Part shown: piece after piece, positions 46,301 through 54,928 of the stretch
How positions within the stretch are numbered: the first letter of the stretch is position 1
How the letters are laid out: every line of letters begins with the position of its first letter
From: Pseudomonas sp. GM18
Lineage (GTDB): Bacteria; Pseudomonadota; Gammaproteobacteria; Pseudomonadales; Pseudomonadaceae
Length of the DNA stretch: 64,000 nucleotides
Assembly: GCF_000282195.1 (NCBI RefSeq)
Contig: NZ_AKJT01000022.1
Location: 124,001-188,000, forward strand
Direction: 5' to 3'
Position numbers and translations under genes: made by a program
Notes under the pieces: model-generated
Database searches by the model: none
What the model was told of the DNA's origin: nothing
The model's input: only the letters and a program-made list of their open reading frames with translations

Positions 46301-46889
46301 CGAGTTCTTCAAGGCCCAGGGCATCGCCGATCGGTTCTTTGATACCTACATGCGTCCATTCGTCAGTGGCGATCCGGGCAACTACCGCCTGCGCAGCATC
46401 GACGGTCACAGCATGCCGATCTCCAAGGTCTACCTCGACCAGATGGCCGCGGCACAAGTGATCCGCCAGAGCTTCTTCGCCATCAACCCGGCCGAGCCGC
46501 AAGTGCAGTTCAAACTGGAGCCGTACACCCTCGACCCGGCGGTCAGCCGTTCCGAGTTCAAGTTTGGCGACAAGACCATTGAATACCGTCACGGCCCGAT
46601 CGTGCCGGTGTCGTTCAAATGGCCGACCGACGCTGAAGACGGTCGCACCAGCCTGGTCCTCGACAAAATGGCCGGCCGCCCGATCGGTATCGAGAAGAAC
46701 ACCGGCCCATGGTCGCTGTTCCGTCTGTTCGACCTGATGCAGACCGAGTACCTGACCGGTCGCGACGTGCTGGTGCTCAAGGCTGACGTGGGTGGCCTGC
46801 GCGCCAACTACTTGCTGTCGAGCCAGCGCACGCCTAACCCGTTCGACATGGGCGTGCTGCGTACCTTCCGTATGCCGGTGCAGCTCTGA
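43350..46889 (+). CDS. tssM: T6SS inner-membrane protein TssM (IcmF family)
   Basis: The large core protein of the membrane complex, 1179 residues. Membrane helices lie at ~14-36, ~46-66 and ~445-465. The cytoplasmic domain has Walker A 'GPQGSGKTS' at ~138 and the 'VLIDTAGRY' region, so NTP binding is likely retained. The C-terminal periplasmic part (~470-1179) contains the IcmF-related and beta domains. ATG 43350 is chosen over an upstream in-frame ATG at 43299 inside tssL. Its stop overlaps the phosphatase start (TGATG). Confidence 0.96.
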   Translation: MKKFFKKVGAFLRQTWVWTLLLVLFVALLVWFVGPLLAVNDYKFWEGSTSRLLTISVLFLIWGLTMVFVSWRAGVRKKAVEATEDGQDRIRREELIDEEEKELKVRFKDALKTLKTSSLYRGRSERWRSDLPWYLLIGPQGSGKTSLLDFSGLEFPINKIDRKLTRDTLGTRHCDWYFADHGVLIDTAGRYLTQPDAEVDGSAWSTLLDLLRKRRRNRPLNGVLVTIPVETLLGGSEQDLETLARQVRARLQDVHQKLHVDVPIYLVLSKADRLLGFDEFFDQLTREESDQVLGTSFRKEQSGTDVAVLRAEFEELLRRLNSQVIMRMHQERDTQRRGRILDFPHQLGQIGERLCLFVDLAFTGNRYQRVSQLRGFYLTSAPHLTQEMDQTTAGIGASLGMSAGMLPTLRSGRSRFIHHLLSRVIFPEADLAGLDKRERSRIHWGQRALYVGALAALGLFGMLWAGGFSANYERLENLRSLAQNWTQQRSALTARDDSMAVLKTLDTSYAATQVFPNKGDVSYHERGGLYQGEDANPVVKSAYERELEAQLLPRVATLLEGQIRANMKDRERLLNSLRAYLMLNMKDRRDAAWLKDWVATDWSLRYAGNTAVQNGLNTHFERLLKQPFIYPLNDQLVAQARQVLRSESLANVVYRMLREQARNLPEYRLSQHIGPQGSLFVGTDYVIPGFYTQQGYQQYFSVQGSALVTDILRDNWVLGEGSGISGMDLRRLMVELEQLYFRDYANFWSEAVGQVALPAISDFSEGAEQLAGLTSANSPVLQLLVEVRENTRFPVEAEPVDEAADAAAKLGEQKGKLGKLGKLASAAADAASDMAATKNLPDTAKKSLQRRFEPLHRLLDDNNGPAADLTPALQALNDLQMQMASLARASAPEQAAFEMAKTRMSGQRDALSNLRNASNRLPRPVSVWFNVLAEDTWRLVLNDSYQYLNQRYQSELYSFYGKAINKRYPFSAHSTSDVAISDFREFFKAQGIADRFFDTYMRPFVSGDPGNYRLRSIDGHSMPISKVYLDQMAAAQVIRQSFFAINPAEPQVQFKLEPYTLDPAVSRSEFKFGDKTIEYRHGPIVPVSFKWPTDAEDGRTSLVLDKMAGRPIGIEKNTGPWSLFRLFDLMQTEYLTGRDVLVLKADVGGLRANYLLSSQRTPNPFDMGVLRTFRMPVQL

Positions 46890-47617
46890 TGCTGGTTGCC
46901 AGTCCCTGGCGCAGCGCTGCGCGTACCGATCCGGGCAAGGTTCGGGCGCGCAACGAAGATGCTTTTCTCGACTGTCCACAGCAGGGGCTGTGGGTGGTCG
47001 CGGACGGCATGGGCGGTCATCAGGGTGGCGACATCGCCAGCCAGTTGATCGTCGCCAGCCTGGCGGAATTGCCGGTGCAGGACGACTTCGACGAACGACT
47101 CAAAGGCATACGCCAGTGCCTGCACTGGCTCAACCGCCGCTTGGGTCAGGAGTTGACCGTCACCGCCGGGCGTCACGACAGCATCATGGGCAGCACCGTG
47201 GTGGCGCTGCTGGTGGAAGGCAATCGTGCGGCCTGCATCTGGGCCGGCGACAGCCGTTGCTACCTGTGGCGCGGCCAGCGCTTGTATCAGCTGTCCAAGG
47301 ACCATTCGCTGCAACAACAACTGATCGACGAACAAAACATGAGCGTCGAGCAAGCCAAGGCCCATCCTGCCGCCCACGCCCTGACCCGCGCGGTCGGGGC
47401 CAGCGAGCAGCTGACCCTGGATGTGCTCGAACTCGAGGTCTATCCCGGCGATGCGTTTCTGTTGTGCAGCGACGGTTTGTATCAAGGGCTCAGCAGCGAT
47501 GCCCTGGGCAACGCCCTGAGCCTGACCGCGCCGCACGTTGCGCTGGAGCGTCTGTTCGACGGTGCTCTGCGTGGCTCGGCCCGGGATAACCTGACTGCCG
47601 TGGTGATCCGCCAATGA
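46889..47617 (+). CDS. pppA: T6SS PP2C-type protein phosphatase (PppA/Stp)
   Basis: Removes phosphate from threonine on T6SS targets such as the Fha protein. It has 242 residues. Metal-binding PP2C motifs: 'RARNEDAF', 'VVADGMGGH', 'WAGDSRCYL', 'LLCSDGLYQGL' and 'DNLTAVVIR'. It overlaps tssM and the kinase gene (ATGA), so phosphatase and kinase are produced together. Confidence 0.94.
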   Translation: MLVASPWRSAARTDPGKVRARNEDAFLDCPQQGLWVVADGMGGHQGGDIASQLIVASLAELPVQDDFDERLKGIRQCLHWLNRRLGQELTVTAGRHDSIMGSTVVALLVEGNRAACIWAGDSRCYLWRGQRLYQLSKDHSLQQQLIDEQNMSVEQAKAHPAAHALTRAVGASEQLTLDVLELEVYPGDAFLLCSDGLYQGLSSDALGNALSLTAPHVALERLFDGALRGSARDNLTAVVIRQ

Positions 47618-48645
47618 CTGAACTCATGCCACCGATCGACGACCTGCTGGTGACCGAGGAAGAAGCCAATAACCTGACTTACTTCGCCTTCGCCACGCCG
47701 CTAAACGGAAAGCCGCTAAACGGAAAACCGCATCAGGCCGAGCCTGCGCTGGCGCCGACCAAGGCCAGTATCGGTGAACTGCCCGACGTGCTGGCAGGCC
47801 GTTACCGCATCGAGCGCCTGCTCGGTGCCGGTGGCATGGGAGCGGTTTACCGTGCACGGGATCTGCTGCGCGAACAGTTTGGCGATCCCGACCCTTACAT
47901 TGCGCTGAAAATCCTCAGCGAAGAATTTGCCGAATCGCCGGACGCCAGTGCCTTGCTCTACAGCGAGTTCACCCTGACCCGACGACTGCGCCACGACAAC
48001 GTGCTGCGTTTGCACACCTTTGAAGTGGACACCGACTGCCAGCGTGCCTTCATCACCATGGAACTCATGCGTGGGCTGACCCTGGACAAATTACTCTGCG
48101 AGCGGCCCCTGGGCCTGCCGTGGAAAGAACTGCGCGACATCGCGCTGCCGCTGCTCGACGCGTTGGCCTACACCCACGCTCGTGGCGTGCTGCACGGTGA
48201 CATGAAGCCGAGCAACGTCATGCTCAGTGAAGAAGGCGTGCGCCTGTTCGACTTCGGCCTCGGCCAGGCAGAAGAGGGCATCTTGCCCGGCCTGCCACAC
48301 CTGAGCCGCGATCGTTTCAACGCCTGGACCCCCGGCTACGCCGCCCCCGAACTGCTCGAAGGCCAGCCACTCTCGGCCAGCGCGGACGTGTACGGCGTGG
48401 CCTGCGTGCTCTACGAATTGGCGGGCGGCAAACACCCGTTCCGCCGCTTGCCGTCGACCGAGGCCCGCGACGGCCACCTCGACCGCGAGCTGCACGCACC
48501 TCGAAATTTACCCAAACACTGCTGGCCAGCCCTGCGAACAGCGCTGGCTTTCGATGCGGCCAAGCGCACCATCACCGCCGCCCAATTGCGTGACGCCATG
48601 GGCGCCACTTCGTCTTTGCTGCAACGCCTGCGACTGCGGGCGTAA
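47614..48645 (+). CDS. ppkA: T6SS serine/threonine kinase (PpkA/Stk)
   Basis: Phosphorylates T6SS components to promote assembly; it works against the phosphatase just upstream. It has 343 residues. Kinase landmarks: Gly loop 'LGAGGMGAVYRA', Lys in 'YIALKIL', catalytic loop 'HGDMKPSNVM', 'FDFGLGQ' (DFG) and 'GYAAPELLEG' (APE). No membrane anchor, so a short Stk1-type kinase. A tandem 15-base repeat at ~47702-47731 gives 'LNGKPLNGKP' in the N-terminal tail. Confidence 0.93.
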   Translation: MTELMPPIDDLLVTEEEANNLTYFAFATPLNGKPLNGKPHQAEPALAPTKASIGELPDVLAGRYRIERLLGAGGMGAVYRARDLLREQFGDPDPYIALKILSEEFAESPDASALLYSEFTLTRRLRHDNVLRLHTFEVDTDCQRAFITMELMRGLTLDKLLCERPLGLPWKELRDIALPLLDALAYTHARGVLHGDMKPSNVMLSEEGVRLFDFGLGQAEEGILPGLPHLSRDRFNAWTPGYAAPELLEGQPLSASADVYGVACVLYELAGGKHPFRRLPSTEARDGHLDRELHAPRNLPKHCWPALRTALAFDAAKRTITAAQLRDAMGATSSLLQRLRLRA

Positions 48646-48673
48646 CGGATGACTACCGAACAGGGAGCATGCA

Positions 48674-50710
48674 ATGTTCAACTCAGCTAACGAAACGCAC
48701 TTCAGCCTCACAGTCGAAGACTACGCCGGCGACCTGCAAGTGCTGTCGTTCACCGGCACCGAAGGCATCAGCCAGCCGTATCGTTTCGACCTGGAACTGG
48801 TCAGCGAAAACCCGGATCTGGACCTGGAAAAGCTCCTGCACAAACAGGCGTTCCTCGCATTCGACCCGAAAGGCAGCGGCATCCACGGCCAGATCTACCG
48901 CGTCGCCCAAGGCGATGCCGGCAAGCGCCTGACCCGCTACAAAGTCTCCCTGGTGCCGCACCTGCAATACCTGCATCACCGCACCAACCAGCGCATCTAC
49001 CAGCAGATGTCTGCGCCGAAAATCATCGCGCTGATCCTCGAAGAACACGGCATCAAGGGCAACGCCTACCGCTTCCAGCTGAGCACCCCGTGCCCGGACC
49101 GCGACTACTGCGTGCAATACGACGAAACCGACCTGCACTTCGTCCAGCGCCTGTGCGAAGAAGAAGGTATTCACTACCACTTCCAGCACAGCGAAAAAGC
49201 CCACCTGCTGGTGTTCGGTGACGACCAGACCGTGTTCCCGAAACTCGGCCAGCCCACCGCCTACGTCCAAGGCAGCGGCATGGTCGCCGACGAACCGGTG
49301 ATCAAAGGCTTCAAACTGCGCCTGGAAACCCGCACCGGCCGCGTCACCCGTCGCGACTACGACTTCGAAAAGCCCAACCTGCGACTTGAAGCGGCGTACA
49401 AACCCGACGGCGAAAGCACCGAACCGGACCTCGAAGACTACGACTACCCCGGTCGCTTCCTCGACCGCGCCCGCGGCAAATTCCTCAGCCAACGCGCCCT
49501 CGAACGCCACCGCGCCGACTACCAGCAAGCCGAAGGCCATGGCGACCAGACCACCCTCGTCAGCGGCCACTTCCTGGAAATCTCCGACCACCCGCGCACC
49601 GAGTGGAACGACCTGTGGCTGCTCACCGAAGTCGTCCACGAAGGCAAACAGCCGCAAGTGCTCGAAGAGGCGGTGACCAGCGACACCACCGACAACAAGG
49701 ACGACTTCCACCAGGGCTACCGCAACCGCTTCCTCGCCACCCCGTGGGCCGTGTTCTACCGCCCGGCCCTGGAACACCCCAAACCCCGCGTCCTCGGCAG
49801 CCAGACCGCCATGGTCACCGGCCCCAAAGGCGAAGAAATCCACTGCGACCAATACGGCCGCATCAAAGTGCAATTCCACTGGGACCGCGAAGGTCTGGCC
49901 GACGACAAAACCAGCTGCTGGATGCGCGTCTCATCGAGCTGGGCCGGCGACCGCTACGGCGCCATCGCCATCCCACGCATCGGCATGGAAGTCCTCGTCA
50001 CCTTCCTCGAAGGCGACCCCGACCAACCGCTGGTGACCGGTTGCCTGTACCACAAGGAAAACCAGGTTCCCTACGACCTGCCGGCGAACAAAACCCGCAC
50101 CGTATTCAAAACCCTCAGCTCACCGGGGGGCGGCGGGTACAACGAACTGCGGATTGAAGACAAGAAAGGCGCCGAACAGATCTTCATCCATGCCCAGCGA
50201 GATTGGGATGAAAACATCGAGCACGACCAGAAGATTCGTGTGGGCAACGAACGCCACGATACGGTGGTGAAGAACACCTACACCGAGCTGAAGGCCGAAG
50301 AACACCGCACCACCAGCGCCGACCGCAAGACTGAAGCGCGGATGGACGACCACCTGACGATTGGGCAGAACCAGCACATCAAGCTTGGAACTGCGCAGCT
50401 GACCAGTGCCGGGAAGGAAATACACCTCAAGGCTGGGGACAAGATTGTTATCGAGGCTGGGATGGAGCTCACGGTTAAGGCCGGTGGGAGTTTTATCAAG
50501 CTTGATGCGGGTGGTGTGACGGTTGTTGGGCCGGTGGTGAAGATTAATGCTGGCGGGTCGGCGGGGAGTGGGACCGGGATTGGGATTAAGCCGCCGGTAC
50601 TGCCGGGGGCGGCGGATAAGGATAAGGCGGGGAGTTTGATGGATCAGGCGTTGGGGAATGCGGTGCCTGAGAAGGTTAAACCGAAGGCTTTTTTTGTGTT
50701 TTCTGAGTGA
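48674..50710 (+). CDS. vgrG: T6SS spike protein VgrG
   Basis: The trimeric needle tip, 678 residues. gp27-like region (~1-370: 'FTGTEGISQPYRFDLELVSENPDLDLEKLL'), OB fold ('GEEIHCDQYGRIKVQFHWDREG'), beta-prism repeats ('GKEIHLKAGDKIVIEAGMELTVKAGG') and a short unstructured tail (~650-678). No toxin domain. Base use changes in the last ~250 bases, which are T- and G-rich like the cargo genes rather than the C-rich body, suggesting that the 3' end travelled with the downstream cargo. A copy of its end is found at 57085-57127. Confidence 0.95.
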   Translation: MFNSANETHFSLTVEDYAGDLQVLSFTGTEGISQPYRFDLELVSENPDLDLEKLLHKQAFLAFDPKGSGIHGQIYRVAQGDAGKRLTRYKVSLVPHLQYLHHRTNQRIYQQMSAPKIIALILEEHGIKGNAYRFQLSTPCPDRDYCVQYDETDLHFVQRLCEEEGIHYHFQHSEKAHLLVFGDDQTVFPKLGQPTAYVQGSGMVADEPVIKGFKLRLETRTGRVTRRDYDFEKPNLRLEAAYKPDGESTEPDLEDYDYPGRFLDRARGKFLSQRALERHRADYQQAEGHGDQTTLVSGHFLEISDHPRTEWNDLWLLTEVVHEGKQPQVLEEAVTSDTTDNKDDFHQGYRNRFLATPWAVFYRPALEHPKPRVLGSQTAMVTGPKGEEIHCDQYGRIKVQFHWDREGLADDKTSCWMRVSSSWAGDRYGAIAIPRIGMEVLVTFLEGDPDQPLVTGCLYHKENQVPYDLPANKTRTVFKTLSSPGGGGYNELRIEDKKGAEQIFIHAQRDWDENIEHDQKIRVGNERHDTVVKNTYTELKAEEHRTTSADRKTEARMDDHLTIGQNQHIKLGTAQLTSAGKEIHLKAGDKIVIEAGMELTVKAGGSFIKLDAGGVTVVGPVVKINAGGSAGSGTGIGIKPPVLPGAADKDKAGSLMDQALGNAVPEKVKPKAFFVFSE

Positions 50711-50715
50711 TCGAC

Positions 50716-50916
50716 ATGAATGGTGTTTTGAAGAAAAAGATAGACACGGGGGCAGAAATTTTCACCGCACTCCCGATGGCATTTTCGGCCAGTGCTCAAG
50801 TGCAATCGCGAATCACAACTTCAGCAGTAAAGCCGTCGATATTGCGGGCCACCGAACAAGAAGGGGTTGAGTCAAAGAACTCAACTGTAAATTTGCAGGA
50901 AGCAAAGAATGACTGA
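50716..50916 (+). CDS. Small ORF between vgrG and the effector
   Basis: 66 residues starting at ATG 50716, five bases after the vgrG stop; its end overlaps the effector start by 8 bases. The product has a basic start and a short weakly hydrophobic stretch ('IFTALPMAFSASAQVQ'), but I recognise no family. It may be a translational bridge, a small adaptor, or the remnant of an older cargo gene. Its first bases resemble those of the exported protein at 57125. Confidence 0.45.
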   Translation: MNGVLKKKIDTGAEIFTALPMAFSASAQVQSRITTSAVKPSILRATEQEGVESKNSTVNLQEAKND

Positions 50917-53581
50917 CTCATCTAACCAAAACTCCACTGCGCCGGCAGTCTCTCCGACGATTAAATTTGAATTCCCCATCAGAAACTCCGATGGGAAACA
51001 GTTTAAGGATGCCGAAGAAATTTATAAGGCCATCGAAAATGAGAAGTCAGGTCACTATCTGCTGGGAAGTAATAAGTTTTGGCATGGCGGTATCCATATT
51101 AGCGACTTGAGTGCTCCTCAATGTGTTCTCCATGAGCCTGTACGCTGTATAGCCGATGGTGAGGTGGTGGCTTATCGCTTGAGTAAAGACTACTTGACTT
51201 CAAGTTTCGGTGAGGGCGAAGGCGCTAAATCTCTGAAATACACCAATTCGTTCTGCTTGGTACGTCACGAATATGAGTCACCGCCGAATCCCGAAGTAGG
51301 TGCGAACAAGGATAAGCAGAACAAGCTGACCTTTTACAGTCTTTACATGCATTTGTTACCGTTTGAACGGTATCCGTTGTCGCCTGAAGAAACACCTAAT
51401 CAAAAAATCAAAATGATCGCCGGAGGTTTTACTGCACGTAGCGACGCCAAGGGTGAGCCGGGTTGCCACACTTACGGAGCGATTGCTACCGGCACTGAGT
51501 TTGAGATCCTCGATAAAAAGGGCACTGACGAGGTTTATGCCAAGGGCAAAATTCTTAAGGGGAGTGTGGTAGGCCGTTCTGTAGGTCAAGAGGTGTGGTT
51601 TGCCTACAAAAAAAATGGCGAGGTGTATCCCCGCTCCGCAGGTGGTGGTGCCAGTTGGTTCGAGATTTTACCTCCGCAACGAGGCAGACCGAATTATTGG
51701 CACGGTAAAGTGAAGGCTACAGTGGGGCCCAGACCGTTACCTCTTTTCAACGCTCCAGCATCACCTACCAATCAACAAAACGCAGGTACTCCTATCGGCT
51801 CGATGGCACTGGTAGCCAGCAGTGTTGTTGCGTTCGATAGTGAGAAGGTGGTCAATCTTAACGTCGCCGGAAGTCTTAGGCGTATGGCTGAATGCACACT
51901 CATTAGCGGTGGGTTGGGAGGGGAAGGAACGGCTCCTCCAACGTTCTGGGCTTGTGTTGAAAATGAACTTCCAGAACCTACGATGCGGTGGGACACGGTA
52001 ACACCCGCTGATGAGACTTTTAAAGAAGTCATTCTCACGAGTATCGGTATCAAGGCAGGGGATCCCATCGGGTACCTCGGCCTAATGGAAAACCTTGCGG
52101 ATGAGAGTGGTGAAGTAACTCGTAAGCACCAAGTCCACATTGAGGTTTTTACAGCTGATCCAAAAATAGAAGAGTTCCTACAGAACCTGGCTGGACTGAC
52201 AACCGGGAAGCAGTTTCTGCGTTTGCCCGCGAATACAGAATTGACTAAAAAAGCTCCTCAGACGGGAACCGTTAAGTTGTTGAAGGAGCATATCGTTGAA
52301 CTGAGTAAGGCACCAATATTCAAAGATCCTGCTGAATGGTATGAGCCCAAAGTTGAGGAGGATGGTCAAAACAAAACAGGCCTGATCGCAAAAGCTAATG
52401 CGGAGATAATCACTCAGCACGACTTGGAAAAACTTGGCTTCCGGATCGTAAAAGAGTCGAGTACTGGTGCAGATGGCTTCCTTGATCCGGATGACATGCC
52501 TGAGTTTTTTAAGGGCTTGTACAGCGATCTGGATAGACTTGGAAATGCTGACGGGAAAGTCACGCCAGAAGACTTTCCTAAGGCTCTGCAAAATGCTGAG
52601 TTAAGATCTCATTGGTCGAAGCTGATCGCCTATCACCCGACTGAGTGGAAGGACAAATCCGGCGAGGCGAAGTGGGGCAGATTGGCGCAAATTCTGGAAG
52701 ACTCACCGAAATCACTTATGCATGAGAAGGCTCGCATAGATGAGCTCGTATTCTGGAGCAAACTATCTGGCAAAGCTGAGGTTCCTGCTGATGGGATGGT
52801 TTGTCATTTTCATCCGATAGAGTTTATTGAATATATAAAAATAAAACCAAAGTTTGAATTTACTTTGGATATGATGAAGAAAGTCTATCCGTTAATTGAT
52901 TCATCTAAATATGGTGATCTTCAGGCGGTAGCGAATGAGCTTAATGCGCACATTGATTTCTTTAAACTTGATACCCCGCTGCGCAGAAGTCATTTTTTTG
53001 CCCAGGTAATGCAAGAAACAGGCCCGCTGTTTAGTGTTGAAGAAAGCTTTCTATGGAAGGCGTCTTCACTAATAGCAACCTTCACGTACTTTTCAAATAA
53101 TCCCAGTGCGGCTCATGCACATGGGTATCAAACTACAAAGCCAATAAAAGCTGATGGTACCGCAGTAACACAGGCTGACTACGAAGCGGTTGCTAATGGC
53201 GCGTATGGTGGTCGAGCGCAACTTGGGAACGGAAATTATGCAAGTGGTGACGGTTGGAAGTATCGCGGTCGAGGGCTTAAGCAGTTAACGGGAAGAGCAA
53301 ATTACCGAGACTTTACAACTTGGTATCGAAGCAATTCAGATCAATGGCCAAATGAAGAGCACGATTTCGAGGCGTCACCTGATTTTTTGATACAAATGAA
53401 ATACGCTGTGCGTTCAGCGTGTTACTTTTGGGTAGACCATAATTTGCACGAAAGGGCGGATGGAGGGCCAACAGATGCAGTGGTAGATTTGATTACGGAT
53501 GTGGTGAATCTAAGCACAAATAGTCGGCCGGAAAGGAAAGCTAATTTCAAAAGAATTTGGGATGGGGAATACTTTAAATGA
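50909..53581 (+). CDS. Candidate two-domain peptidoglycan-degrading T6SS effector
   Basis: 890 residues, no signal peptide. N-terminal part: M23-like, with H59 and H63 in 'FWHGGIHISD', 'PVRCIADGEVVAY', and H407/H410 in 'KHQVHIEVF'. The classic HxxxD has His in place of Asp and HxH is spaced H-x-x-H, so metal binding is plausible but unusual. Middle: two EF-hand-like loops (~522-533 'DGFLDPDDMPEF', ~540-556 'DRLGNADGKVTPEDF'). C-terminal (~680-890): GH19/lysozyme-like, with E703 in 'VMQETGPLFSVEES' and 'YRGRGLKQLTGRANY' at ~785. It resembles the dual amidase-lysozyme effector idea (TseP-like), by family recall. It follows vgrG; an exported immunity candidate follows. Confidence 0.8.
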   Translation: MTDSSNQNSTAPAVSPTIKFEFPIRNSDGKQFKDAEEIYKAIENEKSGHYLLGSNKFWHGGIHISDLSAPQCVLHEPVRCIADGEVVAYRLSKDYLTSSFGEGEGAKSLKYTNSFCLVRHEYESPPNPEVGANKDKQNKLTFYSLYMHLLPFERYPLSPEETPNQKIKMIAGGFTARSDAKGEPGCHTYGAIATGTEFEILDKKGTDEVYAKGKILKGSVVGRSVGQEVWFAYKKNGEVYPRSAGGGASWFEILPPQRGRPNYWHGKVKATVGPRPLPLFNAPASPTNQQNAGTPIGSMALVASSVVAFDSEKVVNLNVAGSLRRMAECTLISGGLGGEGTAPPTFWACVENELPEPTMRWDTVTPADETFKEVILTSIGIKAGDPIGYLGLMENLADESGEVTRKHQVHIEVFTADPKIEEFLQNLAGLTTGKQFLRLPANTELTKKAPQTGTVKLLKEHIVELSKAPIFKDPAEWYEPKVEEDGQNKTGLIAKANAEIITQHDLEKLGFRIVKESSTGADGFLDPDDMPEFFKGLYSDLDRLGNADGKVTPEDFPKALQNAELRSHWSKLIAYHPTEWKDKSGEAKWGRLAQILEDSPKSLMHEKARIDELVFWSKLSGKAEVPADGMVCHFHPIEFIEYIKIKPKFEFTLDMMKKVYPLIDSSKYGDLQAVANELNAHIDFFKLDTPLRRSHFFAQVMQETGPLFSVEESFLWKASSLIATFTYFSNNPSAAHAHGYQTTKPIKADGTAVTQADYEAVANGAYGGRAQLGNGNYASGDGWKYRGRGLKQLTGRANYRDFTTWYRSNSDQWPNEEHDFEASPDFLIQMKYAVRSACYFWVDHNLHERADGGPTDAVVDLITDVVNLSTNSRPERKANFKRIWDGEYFK

Positions 53582-53601
53582 ATGCATGTGCAGGGTGGGT
53601 T

Positions 53602-54102
53602 ATGTCTAAAAAAAACAGCATTAAGCTTTCATTTATGCTTTTTGTATTTAATTTTTTTGTATCCTCGGCGTTTGCAGGGGAAACGGATGTTACTTTGTGT
53701 GAGACTCATGAGGATATTTATTTCAGTTGTCCACTTCCTGGTGGGAAAATTGTATCGGTATGTGCTTCTAATAATGATAAGCCGAGTTCGGGTTATGTGC
53801 AGTATAGATATGGTGCGCCGGAAAAGATTGAACTTGTGTACCCCCAGAGCAAAGTTCCTCCAGAAGGTCGATTCTATGTTGTAAATGCTTCAGAGGGGAG
53901 CGTAAACTTAAATATAATTAAGTTTTATAATGGAAGGTACACATATCTTGTTGCACAAGCCTTTAAGAGTTTTTTGACGGTTTTAAAAGATGACAAACTT
54001 GCTCTTCGGAAGTCATGCGAGAGGGGTAGTTACTCATTCATTAATCGAAAGGCATTAAAAGGTATTGAGGAACTTCCGAAAAGCGCTGAAGATTTTAGGT
54101 AG
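53602..54102 (+). CDS. Exported protein, candidate immunity protein of the wall-degrading effector
   Basis: About 166 residues from ATG 53602 (AGGGTGGG upstream); an alternative ATG 53578 overlaps the effector stop. A signal peptide (~1-26, '...FFVSSAFAGE') sends it to the periplasm, where cell-wall enzymes act. The mature part has four Cys, with 'ISCPLPGG'-like start ('YFSCPLPGGKIVSVC') and 'GYVQYRYGAPEKIELVYP', a pattern I associate with proteins placed after lysozyme-like T6SS effectors. AT-rich compared with the structural operon. A terminator follows. Confidence 0.75.
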   Translation: MSKKNSIKLSFMLFVFNFFVSSAFAGETDVTLCETHEDIYFSCPLPGGKIVSVCASNNDKPSSGYVQYRYGAPEKIELVYPQSKVPPEGRFYVVNASEGSVNLNIIKFYNGRYTYLVAQAFKSFLTVLKDDKLALRKSCERGSYSFINRKALKGIEELPKSAEDFR

Positions 54103-54127
54103 TTGTTAATGTAAACAGCTTGAAAGG

Positions 54128-54172
54128 AGACAGATTTATTTAGATTTAGCTGTCGATAAATCTGTCTTTTTT
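54128..54172 (+). terminator. Intrinsic terminator after the effector-immunity pair
   Basis: AGACAGATTTAT (54128-54139) pairs perfectly with ATAAATCTGTCT (54156-54167), followed by five T. It ends the vgrG-effector-immunity transcript. Confidence 0.88.
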
Positions 54173-54346
54173 GCTGTATACAAGAGCTCTGGTTGTTCTA
54201 GCAGTGTAGGTGTTACGCTACTTCTGTCTGTCGTCTCAATAGTGTTTGCTGGAGGCCAAAGTGTAAACCATACTCCACTTCAAGGCTGAGTGTTTTGTTC
54301 CTGTTGTTTGTTGCTCATCCATTTTTTGTTTAAGCAGGTTGTTACG

Positions 54347-54886
54347 ATGCGTAAGTTTTGTTTTTTATTGTTGGTATTTATGCTCTGTAGAGTCTCCGTC
54401 GCTCAGAACGATAGCCTCTATCTGCGGGGGGCAGTAGTAGATGGACCCTATAAAACAACTGTTGTCGAAAATGCGGAGTTATCGGTTTTGGAAACGGGAG
54501 ATGCAGAGTATCCCGTGTCTTTAGTCCTCGACGTGAAAAACAGCGATGGAGTATCGGCTAGACAGTTAGTTGATAAATATGATGTTGCTGGTTCGCCACC
54601 TAAGGTCGAATCGATATTTTTTTATCCGGTTCAGGATGTAAAGAGTGTCTTTGTTTTGGTTTCTTGGGAAATTAACCATAGAGGCATTGGTACCTACGGT
54701 ACTTTGTATCAGGTCTATGCTTATGCACGAAGTAGCAATGGTAGGTTGATCTCCAATCAATTGATTCAGGCTAATAGGTACTTGAGCGGGATCGATGGCT
54801 TTAGTGAGGGTGTACCACAAACGTTTGCTTATAAAGATGCGGCCTCAATAAAGGCATACGTAAAGAAGCACCTTAATACGCCATAA
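54347..54886 (+). CDS. Exported protein of unknown function (cargo region)
   Basis: 179 residues from ATG 54347 (AGCAGG upstream). A signal peptide is visible (~1-20, 'CRVSVAQND'). The mature part is predicted beta-rich ('YPVSLVLDVKNSDG', 'VKSVFVLVSWEINHRGIGTYGTLYQVYAYARS'). No family recognised. It has low GC, like the neighbouring effector and immunity genes, and sits alone between a terminator and the next gene. It could be an orphan immunity protein. Confidence 0.65.
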   Translation: MRKFCFLLLVFMLCRVSVAQNDSLYLRGAVVDGPYKTTVVENAELSVLETGDAEYPVSLVLDVKNSDGVSARQLVDKYDVAGSPPKVESIFFYPVQDVKSVFVLVSWEINHRGIGTYGTLYQVYAYARSSNGRLISNQLIQANRYLSGIDGFSEGVPQTFAYKDAASIKAYVKKHLNTP

Positions 54887-54928
54887 CCCGTTCGAAGGGA
54901 TCTGTTAAAAATCACAAGGATGATTGGG

